A DNA stretch of 21,904 nucleotides from an uncultured Mycoplasmatota bacterium (GTDB taxonomy: Bacteria; Bacillota_I; Bacilli_A; RF39; UBA660), in the NCBI GenBank assembly GCA_900548695.1, contig URLC01000010.1, positions 1-21,904 on the forward strand. Reading direction: 5' to 3'. Below, in pieces: positions 1 to 6,286 of this stretch. Position numbers and translations under genes: made by a program. The notes beneath the pieces were generated by a model. That model was given only the letters and a program-made list of their open reading frames with translations. It was not told the DNA's origin and searched no databases. How positions within the stretch are numbered: the stretch's first letter is position 1; each line of letters starts with the position of its first letter.

Positions 1-1210
1 GTCTTCATCTACTAGTGGAATCCAAGATGCTTTAGGAAATAAAACTTTAATTGAACAAAGTTTTGGACCATATAAGATAGATAATGTTAAGCCAACGTGT
101 GGAACAGTAACAGGAGCAAAAACAACATGGACTAATAAAGACTTTACGATAACGCAGGAATGTAATGATGATGCGAGTGGATGTGAGAAGAATCCATATA
201 GTAAAACCTTTACAGCAACAACTGTGAAGTATACATTTAATATAGCGGATCATGCAGGAAATACCAATACTTGTGAAGTTGATGTATATTTAGATAAAAC
301 GAATCCAACGAATCCTGATAATGGAAAAATAGGAGATGTCAGTGGAAGTAATCCAAATGCTAGTATAAAAACACCAGTATCAGGCTCAACGGATGCCCAT
401 TCTGGATTTAATAGATATTTATATATGGTAACAAACAGTAGTACAAAACCAGATAAATTTGACTCTAGATTTACAACATCTTTAGCGTTTACAAGAAGTT
501 GTGGAACTAGTTATTATGGATGGGCAGTAGCCGAAGATAAAGTAGGAAATCGATCAGAAGTGGTATCATTAGGAAATACGAAAGATAATCCAAACCGATA
601 TAGTGATTGGGGAAGCTGTAGTAAAAAGTGTGGCGGAGGAAAACAAAGCCGTACTAATAGCTGTGCTTTAGTGACTAGTGATTTAGTACGAAATTGTAAT
701 ACGATGGACTGTTGTAGTAGTGTTAACTATAAACAATCAACAACATGTTCTGTACAATGTGGTGGTGGTCATTACAAGCGCTATGCTTATTCAAAATATA
801 CTGGTGAAAGATGTAGTAAGCAGGATGAGGATGGACCTGCCTGTAATACTCAAAGTTGTCTTCCTAAAAATAATTGTAATATTCGAGGTAATACCTGTAG
901 AACTGCTGGTTTCAACTGGACATGTAGTGGAAATGGAGGAAGTAAACACACTAGAAGCTATTTTTATCAAATTTATTGTACAGATAGTAACGGTAATATT
1001 TATATGCAAGCTGCAGGAGCGGGAGATTTAGCATGTGGTGCGGCTCCATATACAGAAAATGAAGGGTGGACGATTATTGATGATTCTTCGGTTGGAAACT
1101 ATACTAGAAAAAATGGATTACAGCATGTTAGAAAAACAACAGGATGTAGTACAAATGGTAACAGTGCTGCTAAAAAAGTTGGAAAAATTAATGTTGATCC
1201 TAATAGATAG
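1..1210 (+). CDS. C-terminal part of a large Cys-rich surface protein with Ig-like and TSP1-like repeats
   Basis: The frame is open from base 2 to the TAG at 1208-1210, so the gene starts upstream of the window and about 402 residues are visible. The first part (about 90-600) is Ig-like: a Cys-containing beta module ending in DHAGNTNTCEVDVYLDKTNP, the 'DxAGNxxTCxVxVxxDKTxPT' pattern of repeated extracellular modules in Bacillota surface proteins, followed by a related one. Next come two thrombospondin-type-1-like repeats, the first reading WGSCSKKCGGGKQSR from base 608, the second CSVQCGGGHYKR around 750. The tail (880-1207) has further Cys residues and no recognised domain. No LPXTG motif and no C-terminal membrane helix are present, so anchoring must be N-terminal or indirect. 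The many Cys suggest disulfides formed outside the cell. A role in binding host or neighbouring cells is inference only. The small membrane protein at 1232 follows 21 bases later and is probably co-transcribed. Confidence 0.85.
   Translation, partial: SSSTSGIQDALGNKTLIEQSFGPYKIDNVKPTCGTVTGAKTTWTNKDFTITQECNDDASGCEKNPYSKTFTATTVKYTFNIADHAGNTNTCEVDVYLDKTNPTNPDNGKIGDVSGSNPNASIKTPVSGSTDAHSGFNRYLYMVTNSSTKPDKFDSRFTTSLAFTRSCGTSYYGWAVAEDKVGNRSEVVSLGNTKDNPNRYSDWGSCSKKCGGGKQSRTNSCALVTSDLVRNCNTMDCCSSVNYKQSTTCSVQCGGGHYKRYAYSKYTGERCSKQDEDGPACNTQSCLPKNNCNIRGNTCRTAGFNWTCSGNGGSKHTRSYFYQIYCTDSNGNIYMQAAGAGDLACGAAPYTENEGWTIIDDSSVGNYTRKNGLQHVRKTTGCSTNGNSAAKKVGKINVDPNR
596..877 (+). repeat. Two thrombospondin type 1-like Cys repeats within the surface protein
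   Basis: Repeat 1 (about 596-718) follows the TSP1 layout W-x-x-C-S-x-x-C-G-G-G-x-x-x-R, then later Cys residues ending in CNTMDC. Repeat 2 (about 719-877) keeps C-S-x-x-C-G-G-G-x-x-x-R and a later P-A-C-N-T-Q-S-C end but has lost the leading Trp. They are diverged at DNA level, so they are not a recent duplication. The assignment rests on the motif alone. Confidence 0.7.
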
Positions 1211-1231
1211 AGTGCAATAGAGGTGAAGGCG

Positions 1232-1696
1232 ATGAAAAAAATAGGTTTTGTATTATTATTGATATCTTTTGGCATGATAACAGTCGGAATACTTGATTAC
1301 GTATTTGTAGGCCAAGAAAAAGCAAAAAAGGTACCATCTACGGAAAAACCAAAAACAATCCCTAATTCTAATATCTTATATAATAATAATCCTAAAATAA
1401 AAAAAGAACATTGCTTTGAAGGAATCTGCTATACAATAGACCAATTAAGCTATTTAAATGATACAGGTGAAATTACAGTAAAGATTAAAAATAATAATTA
1501 CCAAAAAGTAACAGAAGGATATGTAAAATTCGTCTTTGAAGCTTCAAATGGCAACGAAGTATTTATTTATCATCCTCCTTTAGAAGCAAATAGTTCTGAT
1601 ATGACCGTTTCCATATTAGATAATGGCTCAATAATTGAAGCTAAAGATTATACTATTGTGCCATTGACCGCAGAAGACATGCAAAAGGTATCGTAA
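1232..1696 (+). CDS. Small membrane-anchored extracytoplasmic protein, unknown function
   Basis: 154 residues. The N-terminus is MKKIGFVLLLISFGMITVGI, one hydrophobic helix after a short basic start, so the rest probably faces outward on a non-cleaved anchor; there is no lipobox. A linker rich in Lys, Pro and Asn (about 30-60) leads to a beta-rich domain with alternating hydrophobic strands (about residues 60-145) and one Cys pair early in it. It looks like a small Ig/DUF-type fold, but I do not recognise a family. The start at ATG 1232 is preferred over GTG 1223, because that GTG lies inside the SD sequence AGAGGTGA (1219-1226), which is well spaced for 1232. It sits directly after the surface-protein gene and before a strong terminator, suggesting one transcript and a linked cell-surface role. 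Confidence 0.75.
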   Translation: MKKIGFVLLLISFGMITVGILDYVFVGQEKAKKVPSTEKPKTIPNSNILYNNNPKIKKEHCFEGICYTIDQLSYLNDTGEITVKIKNNNYQKVTEGYVKFVFEASNGNEVFIYHPPLEANSSDMTVSILDNGSIIEAKDYTIVPLTAEDMQKVS

Positions 1697-1820
1697 TATA
1701 GAAATACTAATGAACGGATTTTTCAAATACTACTAAGAATATGCAACCAACATAAGGTCAATAAGTAAAAAATTGATAAAAATGCTAATGATAGTTATCT
1801 ATCTAACATTTAGTAATTTT

Positions 1821-1846
1821 AAAATATGCTTTGGCATATTTTTTTA
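1821..1846 (+). terminator. Intrinsic terminator of the surface-protein operon
   Basis: Perfect 9-bp stem AAAATATGC / GCATATTTT with a TTTG loop, followed by a T-run. It lies 125 bases after the stop of the small membrane protein, with no gene in between. Confidence 0.8.
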
Positions 1847-1977
1847 TTTTCATCCTTCAATATAAAAATCTTTTATAAATTAGTAAAAACATTGCTTCTA
1901 GATTCATAAAAAGAAATCTATTTGTAAAGAAATATAAGAATTAAATCAAAGAAATAGTGGTATTTTTTCTTATTTTC

Positions 1978-1986
1978 TGCTATTCT
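1978..1986 (+). promoter_or_regulatory. Extended -10 promoter element upstream of pnp
   Basis: TGC TATTCT fits the TGn-extended -10 form, while the -35 position (around 1958) is poor. The SD GGAGGA (2004-2009) and the pnp ATG (2013) follow at a suitable distance. Confidence 0.5.
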
Positions 1987-2012
1987 AGTAATAGAGTTTA
2001 TATGGAGGAAGT

Positions 2013-4181
2013 ATGAAAAAGAAAACATTTGAATTAAATTTTCATGGAAGAAAAATCGTAGTAGAACATGGTGAGTTAGCTAAGCAAGCAGATGGTGCTG
2101 TATTAGTTCGTTATAATGATACTGTTGTCTTAACAGCAGCCGTTGTTTCCAAGTCTGTAAATCTATTATCAGATTTTTTTCCATTAACAGTCAATTATCA
2201 AGAAAAACTATATTCAGTTGGTAAAATTCCAGGAGGATTTATTAAACGTGAAGGAAGACCAAGTGAAAACGCTACTTTAGCCGCAAGAATGATAGATCGA
2301 CCAATGCGACCATTATTTCCAGAAGGATTTAAAAATGAAGTCCAAATCATCTCTACAGTTTTATCAGTAGATCAAGATTGTTCTCCGGAATTAACTGCTA
2401 TGTTAGCATCATCATTAGCGGTATCAATTTCCAAAATTCCATTTAATGGTCCAATCGCCGGTGTAAAAGTGGGACGCGTTGATGGTAAATTCATCATTAA
2501 TCCAACTCCAGAAGAATTAGAAAAATCTGAACTAGATTTAACAGTCGCTGGTACCAAAGAAGCTATTAATATGGTGGAATCGAGTGCTAAAGAAGTTACA
2601 GAAGATATCATGCTAGAAGCATTGATGGTCGGACATCAAGCGGTGAAAGAACTAATCAAATTCCAAGAAAAAATCATCAAAGAAATTGGTGAGGAAAAGA
2701 TGGAATATGAGACCTTAACCATTGAAGATAGCATGAAAGAAGAAATCAAACAAGCAATTTCTAAGAAAATGGACAAAGCACTACGTATCAAAGATAAACT
2801 AAAAAAATATGCGGCAATTGATGAAATAAAAGAAGAAACATTAGAAAAATATCGTAGTGAATTTGAAGATAAATTAAAAGAAGATGAACTAGACGAATTA
2901 TTAGTGAAAGTAAATATGGTAGTTTCAGACATCGAATATGAAATATTTAGAAGTATTGTTGTAAAAGAACAAATAAGACCAGATGGTAGAAAGATGGATG
3001 AAATAAGAAAACTTTCAACCGATATTGATTTATTGCCAAGAACACATGGCTCAGCACTGTTTACCCGCGGGGAAACACAAAGTCTATCAGTAACTACGTT
3101 AGGAGCTTTAGGTGAACATCAAATTTTAGACGGACTAGGACTAGAAGATCAAAAAAGATTTATGTTGCACTATAATTTTCCACAATTTTCCGTTGGGGAA
3201 ACCGGAAGATATGGAGCCCCAGGTAGAAGAGAAATCGGTCATGGAGCTTTAGGTGAAAAAGCATTAGCGCAAGTGATTCCATCAGAAGATGAATTTCCAT
3301 ATACCATTCGTGTTGTATCTGAAATTTTAGAATCTAATGGTTCCTCATCCCAAGCTAGTATTTGTGCTGGATGTATGTCACTAATGGCTGCTGGTGTTCC
3401 AATAAAAGCCCCTGTTGCTGGAATTGCGATGGGTTTAATTACACACGGGGATGATTATACAATTCTAACGGATATCCAAGGAATGGAAGATCACTTAGGT
3501 GATATGGACTTTAAAGTAGCAGGAACAGAACATGGTATTTGTGCTTTACAAATGGATATTAAAATTAAAGGTATTACGGAACAAATTTTAAAAGAAGCTT
3601 TAGAGCAAGCACGTGTAGCTAGATTACAAGTTTTAAAAGTTATGCAAAAACAAATTAAAGAACCAAGAAAAGAAGTATCAAAATATGCTCCTAAGATGGA
3701 AACATTTACTATCGACCCAATGAAAATAAAAGATGTTATTGGAAAAGGTGGAGAAATGATTACCAAAATTATTTGTGAAGCTTCTAATGTAAAAGATGTA
3801 AATAATATAAATGCAGTAAAAGTAGACTTAGAAGATGATGGACGAGTAATTATTTATCACAATGATCAAGATATAATCAATAAGACCAAAGCTATGATTG
3901 AAGAAGTTGTAAGAGAAGTTGAAGTTGGTAAAATCTATGAAGCCAAAGTTGTAAAAATCGAAGACTTCGGTTGCTTTGTTCAATTGTGGCCAGGTTGTGA
4001 AGGATTAGTACATATCTCTCAACTTGCTCATGAACGTGTTGCTAAAGTGGAAGATGTTGTAAAGCTAGGTGATGAAATTATTGTCAAAGCCTTAGGCACA
4101 GATAAAAAAGGAAGACAAAACTTCTCAAGAAAAGATGCTCTTCCAGAACCAAAGAAAAAGAAAATAAAAGAAGAAGCGTAA
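2013..4181 (+). CDS. pnp: Polyribonucleotide nucleotidyltransferase (PNPase)
   Basis: 722 residues, the usual length. PNPase is a trimeric 3'-5' phosphorolytic exoribonuclease of the RNA degradation machinery. Domain order is complete: RNase PH domain 1 (about 10-140), an unusually Lys/Glu-rich helical linker (about 200-320), RNase PH domain 2 with FTRGETQ (350-356) and the catalytic block EDHLGDMDFK, whose D493, D499 and K501 match E. coli D486, D492 and K494, then a KH domain with the GKGG loop (577-580) and an S1 domain (about 638-710) ending in a basic tail. The start is fixed by SD GGAGGA four bases upstream of ATG. A terminator overlaps the stop codon, so pnp looks monocistronic. The next gene encodes a NodB-like protein, as in Bacillus pnpA-ylxY. 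Confidence 0.98.
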   Translation: MKKKTFELNFHGRKIVVEHGELAKQADGAVLVRYNDTVVLTAAVVSKSVNLLSDFFPLTVNYQEKLYSVGKIPGGFIKREGRPSENATLAARMIDRPMRPLFPEGFKNEVQIISTVLSVDQDCSPELTAMLASSLAVSISKIPFNGPIAGVKVGRVDGKFIINPTPEELEKSELDLTVAGTKEAINMVESSAKEVTEDIMLEALMVGHQAVKELIKFQEKIIKEIGEEKMEYETLTIEDSMKEEIKQAISKKMDKALRIKDKLKKYAAIDEIKEETLEKYRSEFEDKLKEDELDELLVKVNMVVSDIEYEIFRSIVVKEQIRPDGRKMDEIRKLSTDIDLLPRTHGSALFTRGETQSLSVTTLGALGEHQILDGLGLEDQKRFMLHYNFPQFSVGETGRYGAPGRREIGHGALGEKALAQVIPSEDEFPYTIRVVSEILESNGSSSQASICAGCMSLMAAGVPIKAPVAGIAMGLITHGDDYTILTDIQGMEDHLGDMDFKVAGTEHGICALQMDIKIKGITEQILKEALEQARVARLQVLKVMQKQIKEPRKEVSKYAPKMETFTIDPMKIKDVIGKGGEMITKIICEASNVKDVNNINAVKVDLEDDGRVIIYHNDQDIINKTKAMIEEVVREVEVGKIYEAKVVKIEDFGCFVQLWPGCEGLVHISQLAHERVAKVEDVVKLGDEIIVKALGTDKKGRQNFSRKDALPEPKKKKIKEEA

Positions 4182-4205
4182 AAGTTCAGAAATGAACTTT
4201 TTTTT
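4180..4205 (+). terminator. Intrinsic terminator of pnp
   Basis: 9-bp stem AAAAGTTCA / TGAACTTTT with a GAAA loop and an eight-T tract overlapping the right arm. The stem begins on the last base but one of the pnp TAA. Confidence 0.9.
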
Positions 4206-4213
4206 CATATACT
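4185..4213 (+). promoter_or_regulatory. Candidate promoter of the NodB-like gene, lying inside the pnp terminator
   Basis: TTCAGA (4185-4190) and TATACT (4208-4213) are separated by 17 bases. The -35 matches the consensus at 4 of 6 positions and the -10 at 5 of 6. The -35 falls in the left arm and loop of the terminator hairpin. Confidence 0.4.
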
Positions 4214-4228
4214 TATCTAGGTGATAAG

Positions 4229-5086
4229 ATGTTAAAAAGAAAACTGATCCAAGTAACCATAGTAATTATATTAGTCTTATTTAGTTTTTACTATACTAAT
4301 AAAACGATTGAAATCATTCAAAAAACAGATCCAATTATGAAACAAATAGAAAATGAAAGAGAAAAATATGAAATTCCAGCCTTAGATGCTATCATTGAAG
4401 AAAATAAAATAACTCCTGGTAAAAATGGCAAAGAAGTAGATTGTAATGAAAGTTACCAAAAAATGAAAAGGTATGGTTCTTATAATGAAAGTTTAACAGT
4501 CTTTAAAGAAACAAAACCGCAAATTTCAATTGAAAATACCTATGATAAGTTTATTGTTGGTGGTAATGAAGAAAAAAGAGCTGTCTCTTTAGTTTTTCCC
4601 ATAAATAATACAGATGATACCAAAGAAATTATCCAAATTTTAAATCAAGAAAATACAAAAGCTACATTTTTTCTGGATGGTTTATGGCTAGAAAACAATT
4701 TAACTATCGTAAAAGAAATGCTAAATCATGAATTAGAAATATTAAATTACAATGGAAGCTATGAAGAAATATATTTTAAATCTGCTACTGGATATTTAGA
4801 AAATGTTACTGGAACTAAACCTAATTACTGCTATGCTGATTTTGATAATAAAGAAGTAATAGAGCTTTGCAGTAAATTAAAACTACACACGATTGTTCCA
4901 ACGATAAAAGTAAGAAATGAACCCTTCCAAGAAGTAAAAGACCATTTACAAAACGCATCAATTATTTCTTTACCAATCTCCGAAAATACAGCAACCGAGC
5001 TAACTACAATGATTAGATATATAAAATCAAAAGGCTATAAGTTAGTTCCACTCAAAGAATTATTAAGTGAAAACTATGAAAAATAA
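4229..5086 (+). CDS. Membrane-anchored, catalytically degenerate NodB/polysaccharide deacetylase-like protein (YlxY position)
   Basis: 285 residues: one N-terminal membrane helix (about 6-24), a charged linker, then a NodB-fold domain (about 118-280). The fold is supported by AVSLVFPINN (118-127), KATFFLDGLWLENN from 144, HELEIL (167-172) and the closing GYKLVPLKELL. In active carbohydrate esterase family 4 enzymes the first strand ends in FDDGP and the second motif is GNHTxSH. Here these read FPINN and LNYNGS, and the usual RxPxG is replaced around NYCYADFDN. The metal ligands (Asp, His, His) and the catalytic Asp are therefore missing, so deacetylase activity is unlikely. Location right after pnp matches Bacillus ylxY, which supports homology. 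A binding or structural role at the envelope is inference. SD AGGTGA sits 3-4 bases before ATG 4229. Confidence 0.75.
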   Translation: MLKRKLIQVTIVIILVLFSFYYTNKTIEIIQKTDPIMKQIENEREKYEIPALDAIIEENKITPGKNGKEVDCNESYQKMKRYGSYNESLTVFKETKPQISIENTYDKFIVGGNEEKRAVSLVFPINNTDDTKEIIQILNQENTKATFFLDGLWLENNLTIVKEMLNHELEILNYNGSYEEIYFKSATGYLENVTGTKPNYCYADFDNKEVIELCSKLKLHTIVPTIKVRNEPFQEVKDHLQNASIISLPISENTATELTTMIRYIKSKGYKLVPLKELLSENYEK

Positions 5087-5134
5087 CTAAATCCAAATGA
5101 CTAAAAAAATAAATACCATTACTTTTATAACCAA

Positions 5135-5162
5135 CAAAAAATGTCAACTTGACATTTTTTTG
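5135..5162 (+). terminator. Intrinsic terminator of the NodB-like gene
   Basis: The arms AAAAAATGTC and GACATTTTTT with an AACTT loop form a 10-bp stem followed by more T. It lies about 50 bases after the stop codon. The right arm shares its bases with the -35 box of the next promoter. Confidence 0.8.
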
Positions 5163-5177
5163 CTTTTTTGGTATAAT
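5149..5177 (+). promoter_or_regulatory. Perfect-consensus sigma-A promoter of the lipoprotein gene
   Basis: TTGACA (5149-5154), a 17-base spacer and TATAAT (5172-5177) make an exact match to consensus, predicting a start near 5184. The predicted 5' leader is about 100 bases. Confidence 0.9.
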
Positions 5178-5187
5178 GTGCTAAACA

Positions 5188-5268
5188 ATGAGGGGGGGAA
5201 CTGTTAATAGTGATATTAATTTAAATATGAAACAAAAAATTAGTATAACTATAACTAGATATAAATAG
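5188..5268 (+). other. Possible leader peptide ORF (26 codons) in the lipoprotein 5' leader
   Basis: ATG 5188 opens a frame that runs through a G7 run (5192-5198) to TAG 5266-5268. An in-frame internal ATG at 5227 would give 13 residues, MKQKISITITRYK. The first ATG is only a few bases from the predicted transcript start and has no SD, so the longer form would have to be leaderless. No good SD precedes the internal ATG. The stop lies 18 bases before the lipoprotein ATG. Translation is uncertain. Confidence 0.25.
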
Positions 5269-5286
5269 GGGGTTAGGAAATTAAAT

Positions 5287-6186
5287 ATGAAAAATTTAAA
5301 AAGTTCAAATATAAAATTTACTCTAAAAGGAAAAGTACTAATAATAGCAACTGTTTTAGCAATGGGTTTAACTGGTTGTAGTAAAGATAAAGCACCAGAA
5401 GAAATGCTTTCTTTAGAAAAAGTCATAGAAAAAACAGCGAATGATACGTATATTGATGATGTTTTATCATATGAAGATGAAAAAACGGACAGTAATAAGT
5501 TAGAAGAGTTAGAGAATATAGAAGAAAGACTTATCAGATATCACTGGCTAGAAAATTTAGAATTTAGTGATTCAGGTTATAGAGAATATACGGAAGATGA
5601 ACTTAAATCACTTGATAACTATACTTTAAAAGATGTTAGTGAAATGCTTACTTTATTAAAAGAGGATTCTTTAAATGAAAATGAAAAAGTAGAAATGATG
5701 CAATGCCTATATTGGATGAGAGAAAACGATAAAGTGACTCTATCAACAAACGACTTATCGACAATCGAAAGTGATTTATTATTGACTGTCAAAGCTACTA
5801 CTTGTAAAGCAAAAAATATAAGTCCTGAATATTATAATAATGTGAAAGTATGCCCAAAACCAACTAGTGAAGGTGATTATACCAAGGTAGTAGTAGAAGA
5901 TTCAAAAAACACTGAGCAAGCGACTTATATGCTACCGCAAGGTTCTTTTTATGAACGCTTAACAAATCATATATATACAATTCAAAACATTCAAGCCGCA
6001 GATGATGATGCCTATACTTTTGAAGATAAATTAAAAGCGCTTGAAACAGGTCTTAACTATTTTAAAGAATCATGTTTTGTGGATACTAAAGTAGAAGAGA
6101 AATCTTTCTTTAATTTCTTTGGTGAGGATGAATTAAAATCCGAGCAAACACCACAAGAAGCAGCCAAAAAGATAAGAATTAAATAG
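5287..6186 (+). CDS. Lipoprotein of unknown function, mostly helical
   Basis: 299 residues. The signal peptide has a basic start, a hydrophobic core (17-28) and the lipobox LTGC with Cys31, so it should be lipidated and held on the outer face of the membrane. The mature part is acidic and looks largely alpha-helical (for example EEMLSLEKVIEKTAND and LKSLDNYTLKDVSEMLTLL), with two or three further Cys. I recognise no enzyme motif or solute-binding signature. TTAGGA (5273-5278) is the SD for ATG 5287, with a G5 run just before it. It is the only gene here driven by a perfect consensus promoter, so it should be abundant. A terminator overlaps its stop, making it monocistronic. Confidence 0.8.
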   Translation: MKNLKSSNIKFTLKGKVLIIATVLAMGLTGCSKDKAPEEMLSLEKVIEKTANDTYIDDVLSYEDEKTDSNKLEELENIEERLIRYHWLENLEFSDSGYREYTEDELKSLDNYTLKDVSEMLTLLKEDSLNENEKVEMMQCLYWMRENDKVTLSTNDLSTIESDLLLTVKATTCKAKNISPEYYNNVKVCPKPTSEGDYTKVVVEDSKNTEQATYMLPQGSFYERLTNHIYTIQNIQAADDDAYTFEDKLKALETGLNYFKESCFVDTKVEEKSFFNFFGEDELKSEQTPQEAAKKIRIK

Positions 6187-6206
6187 TCACTAAAAGGTGA
6201 CTTTTT
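6185..6206 (+). terminator. Intrinsic terminator of the lipoprotein gene
   Basis: Stem AGTCAC / GTGACT with the loop TAAAAG, followed by TTTTCTTTT. The left arm begins inside the TAG stop. Confidence 0.75.
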
Positions 6207-6238
6207 CTTTTGTATCAACGGTAAAGTCCAGTTTTAGA

Positions 6239-6267
6239 TTGTGTTAAAACTAAATATATAGTATACT
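6239..6267 (+). promoter_or_regulatory. Promoter of smc
   Basis: TTGTGT (6239-6244), 17 bases, TATACT (6262-6267). The predicted start near 6274 leaves a very short leader ahead of SD AGGGTG (6275-6280), which is a reason for caution. Confidence 0.45.
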
Positions 6268-6286
6268 TATAACTAGGGTGAAGAGT

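Larger units (their letters stand above)
1697..2012. other. 316-base intergenic region between the surface operon and pnp
   Basis: Very AT-rich. It holds the terminator of the upstream operon (1821-1846) and, at its right end, the pnp promoter and SD. Between about 1850 and 1950 I see no ORF with an SD, no tRNA and no clear structured RNA. rpsO, the usual upstream neighbour of pnp in Bacillus, is absent here. Confidence 0.7.

Noticed and set aside
1223..1231. GTG 1223 as start of the small membrane protein
   Set aside because: The GTG is part of the SD sequence AGAGGTGA, which is correctly spaced for ATG 1232. The same reasoning rejects GTG 6278 for smc and GTG 9287 for the HEXXH gene.
1980..1994. 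Small hairpin CTATT-AATAG after the pnp promoter
   Set aside because: Five AT-rich pairs over the -10 box; likely chance in this composition.
2372..2932. Long open frames antisense to pnp and in other frames of real genes
   Set aside because: They lie fully inside well-supported genes, have no SD, and read as low-complexity Ser/Ile/Leu-rich shadows of codon bias.
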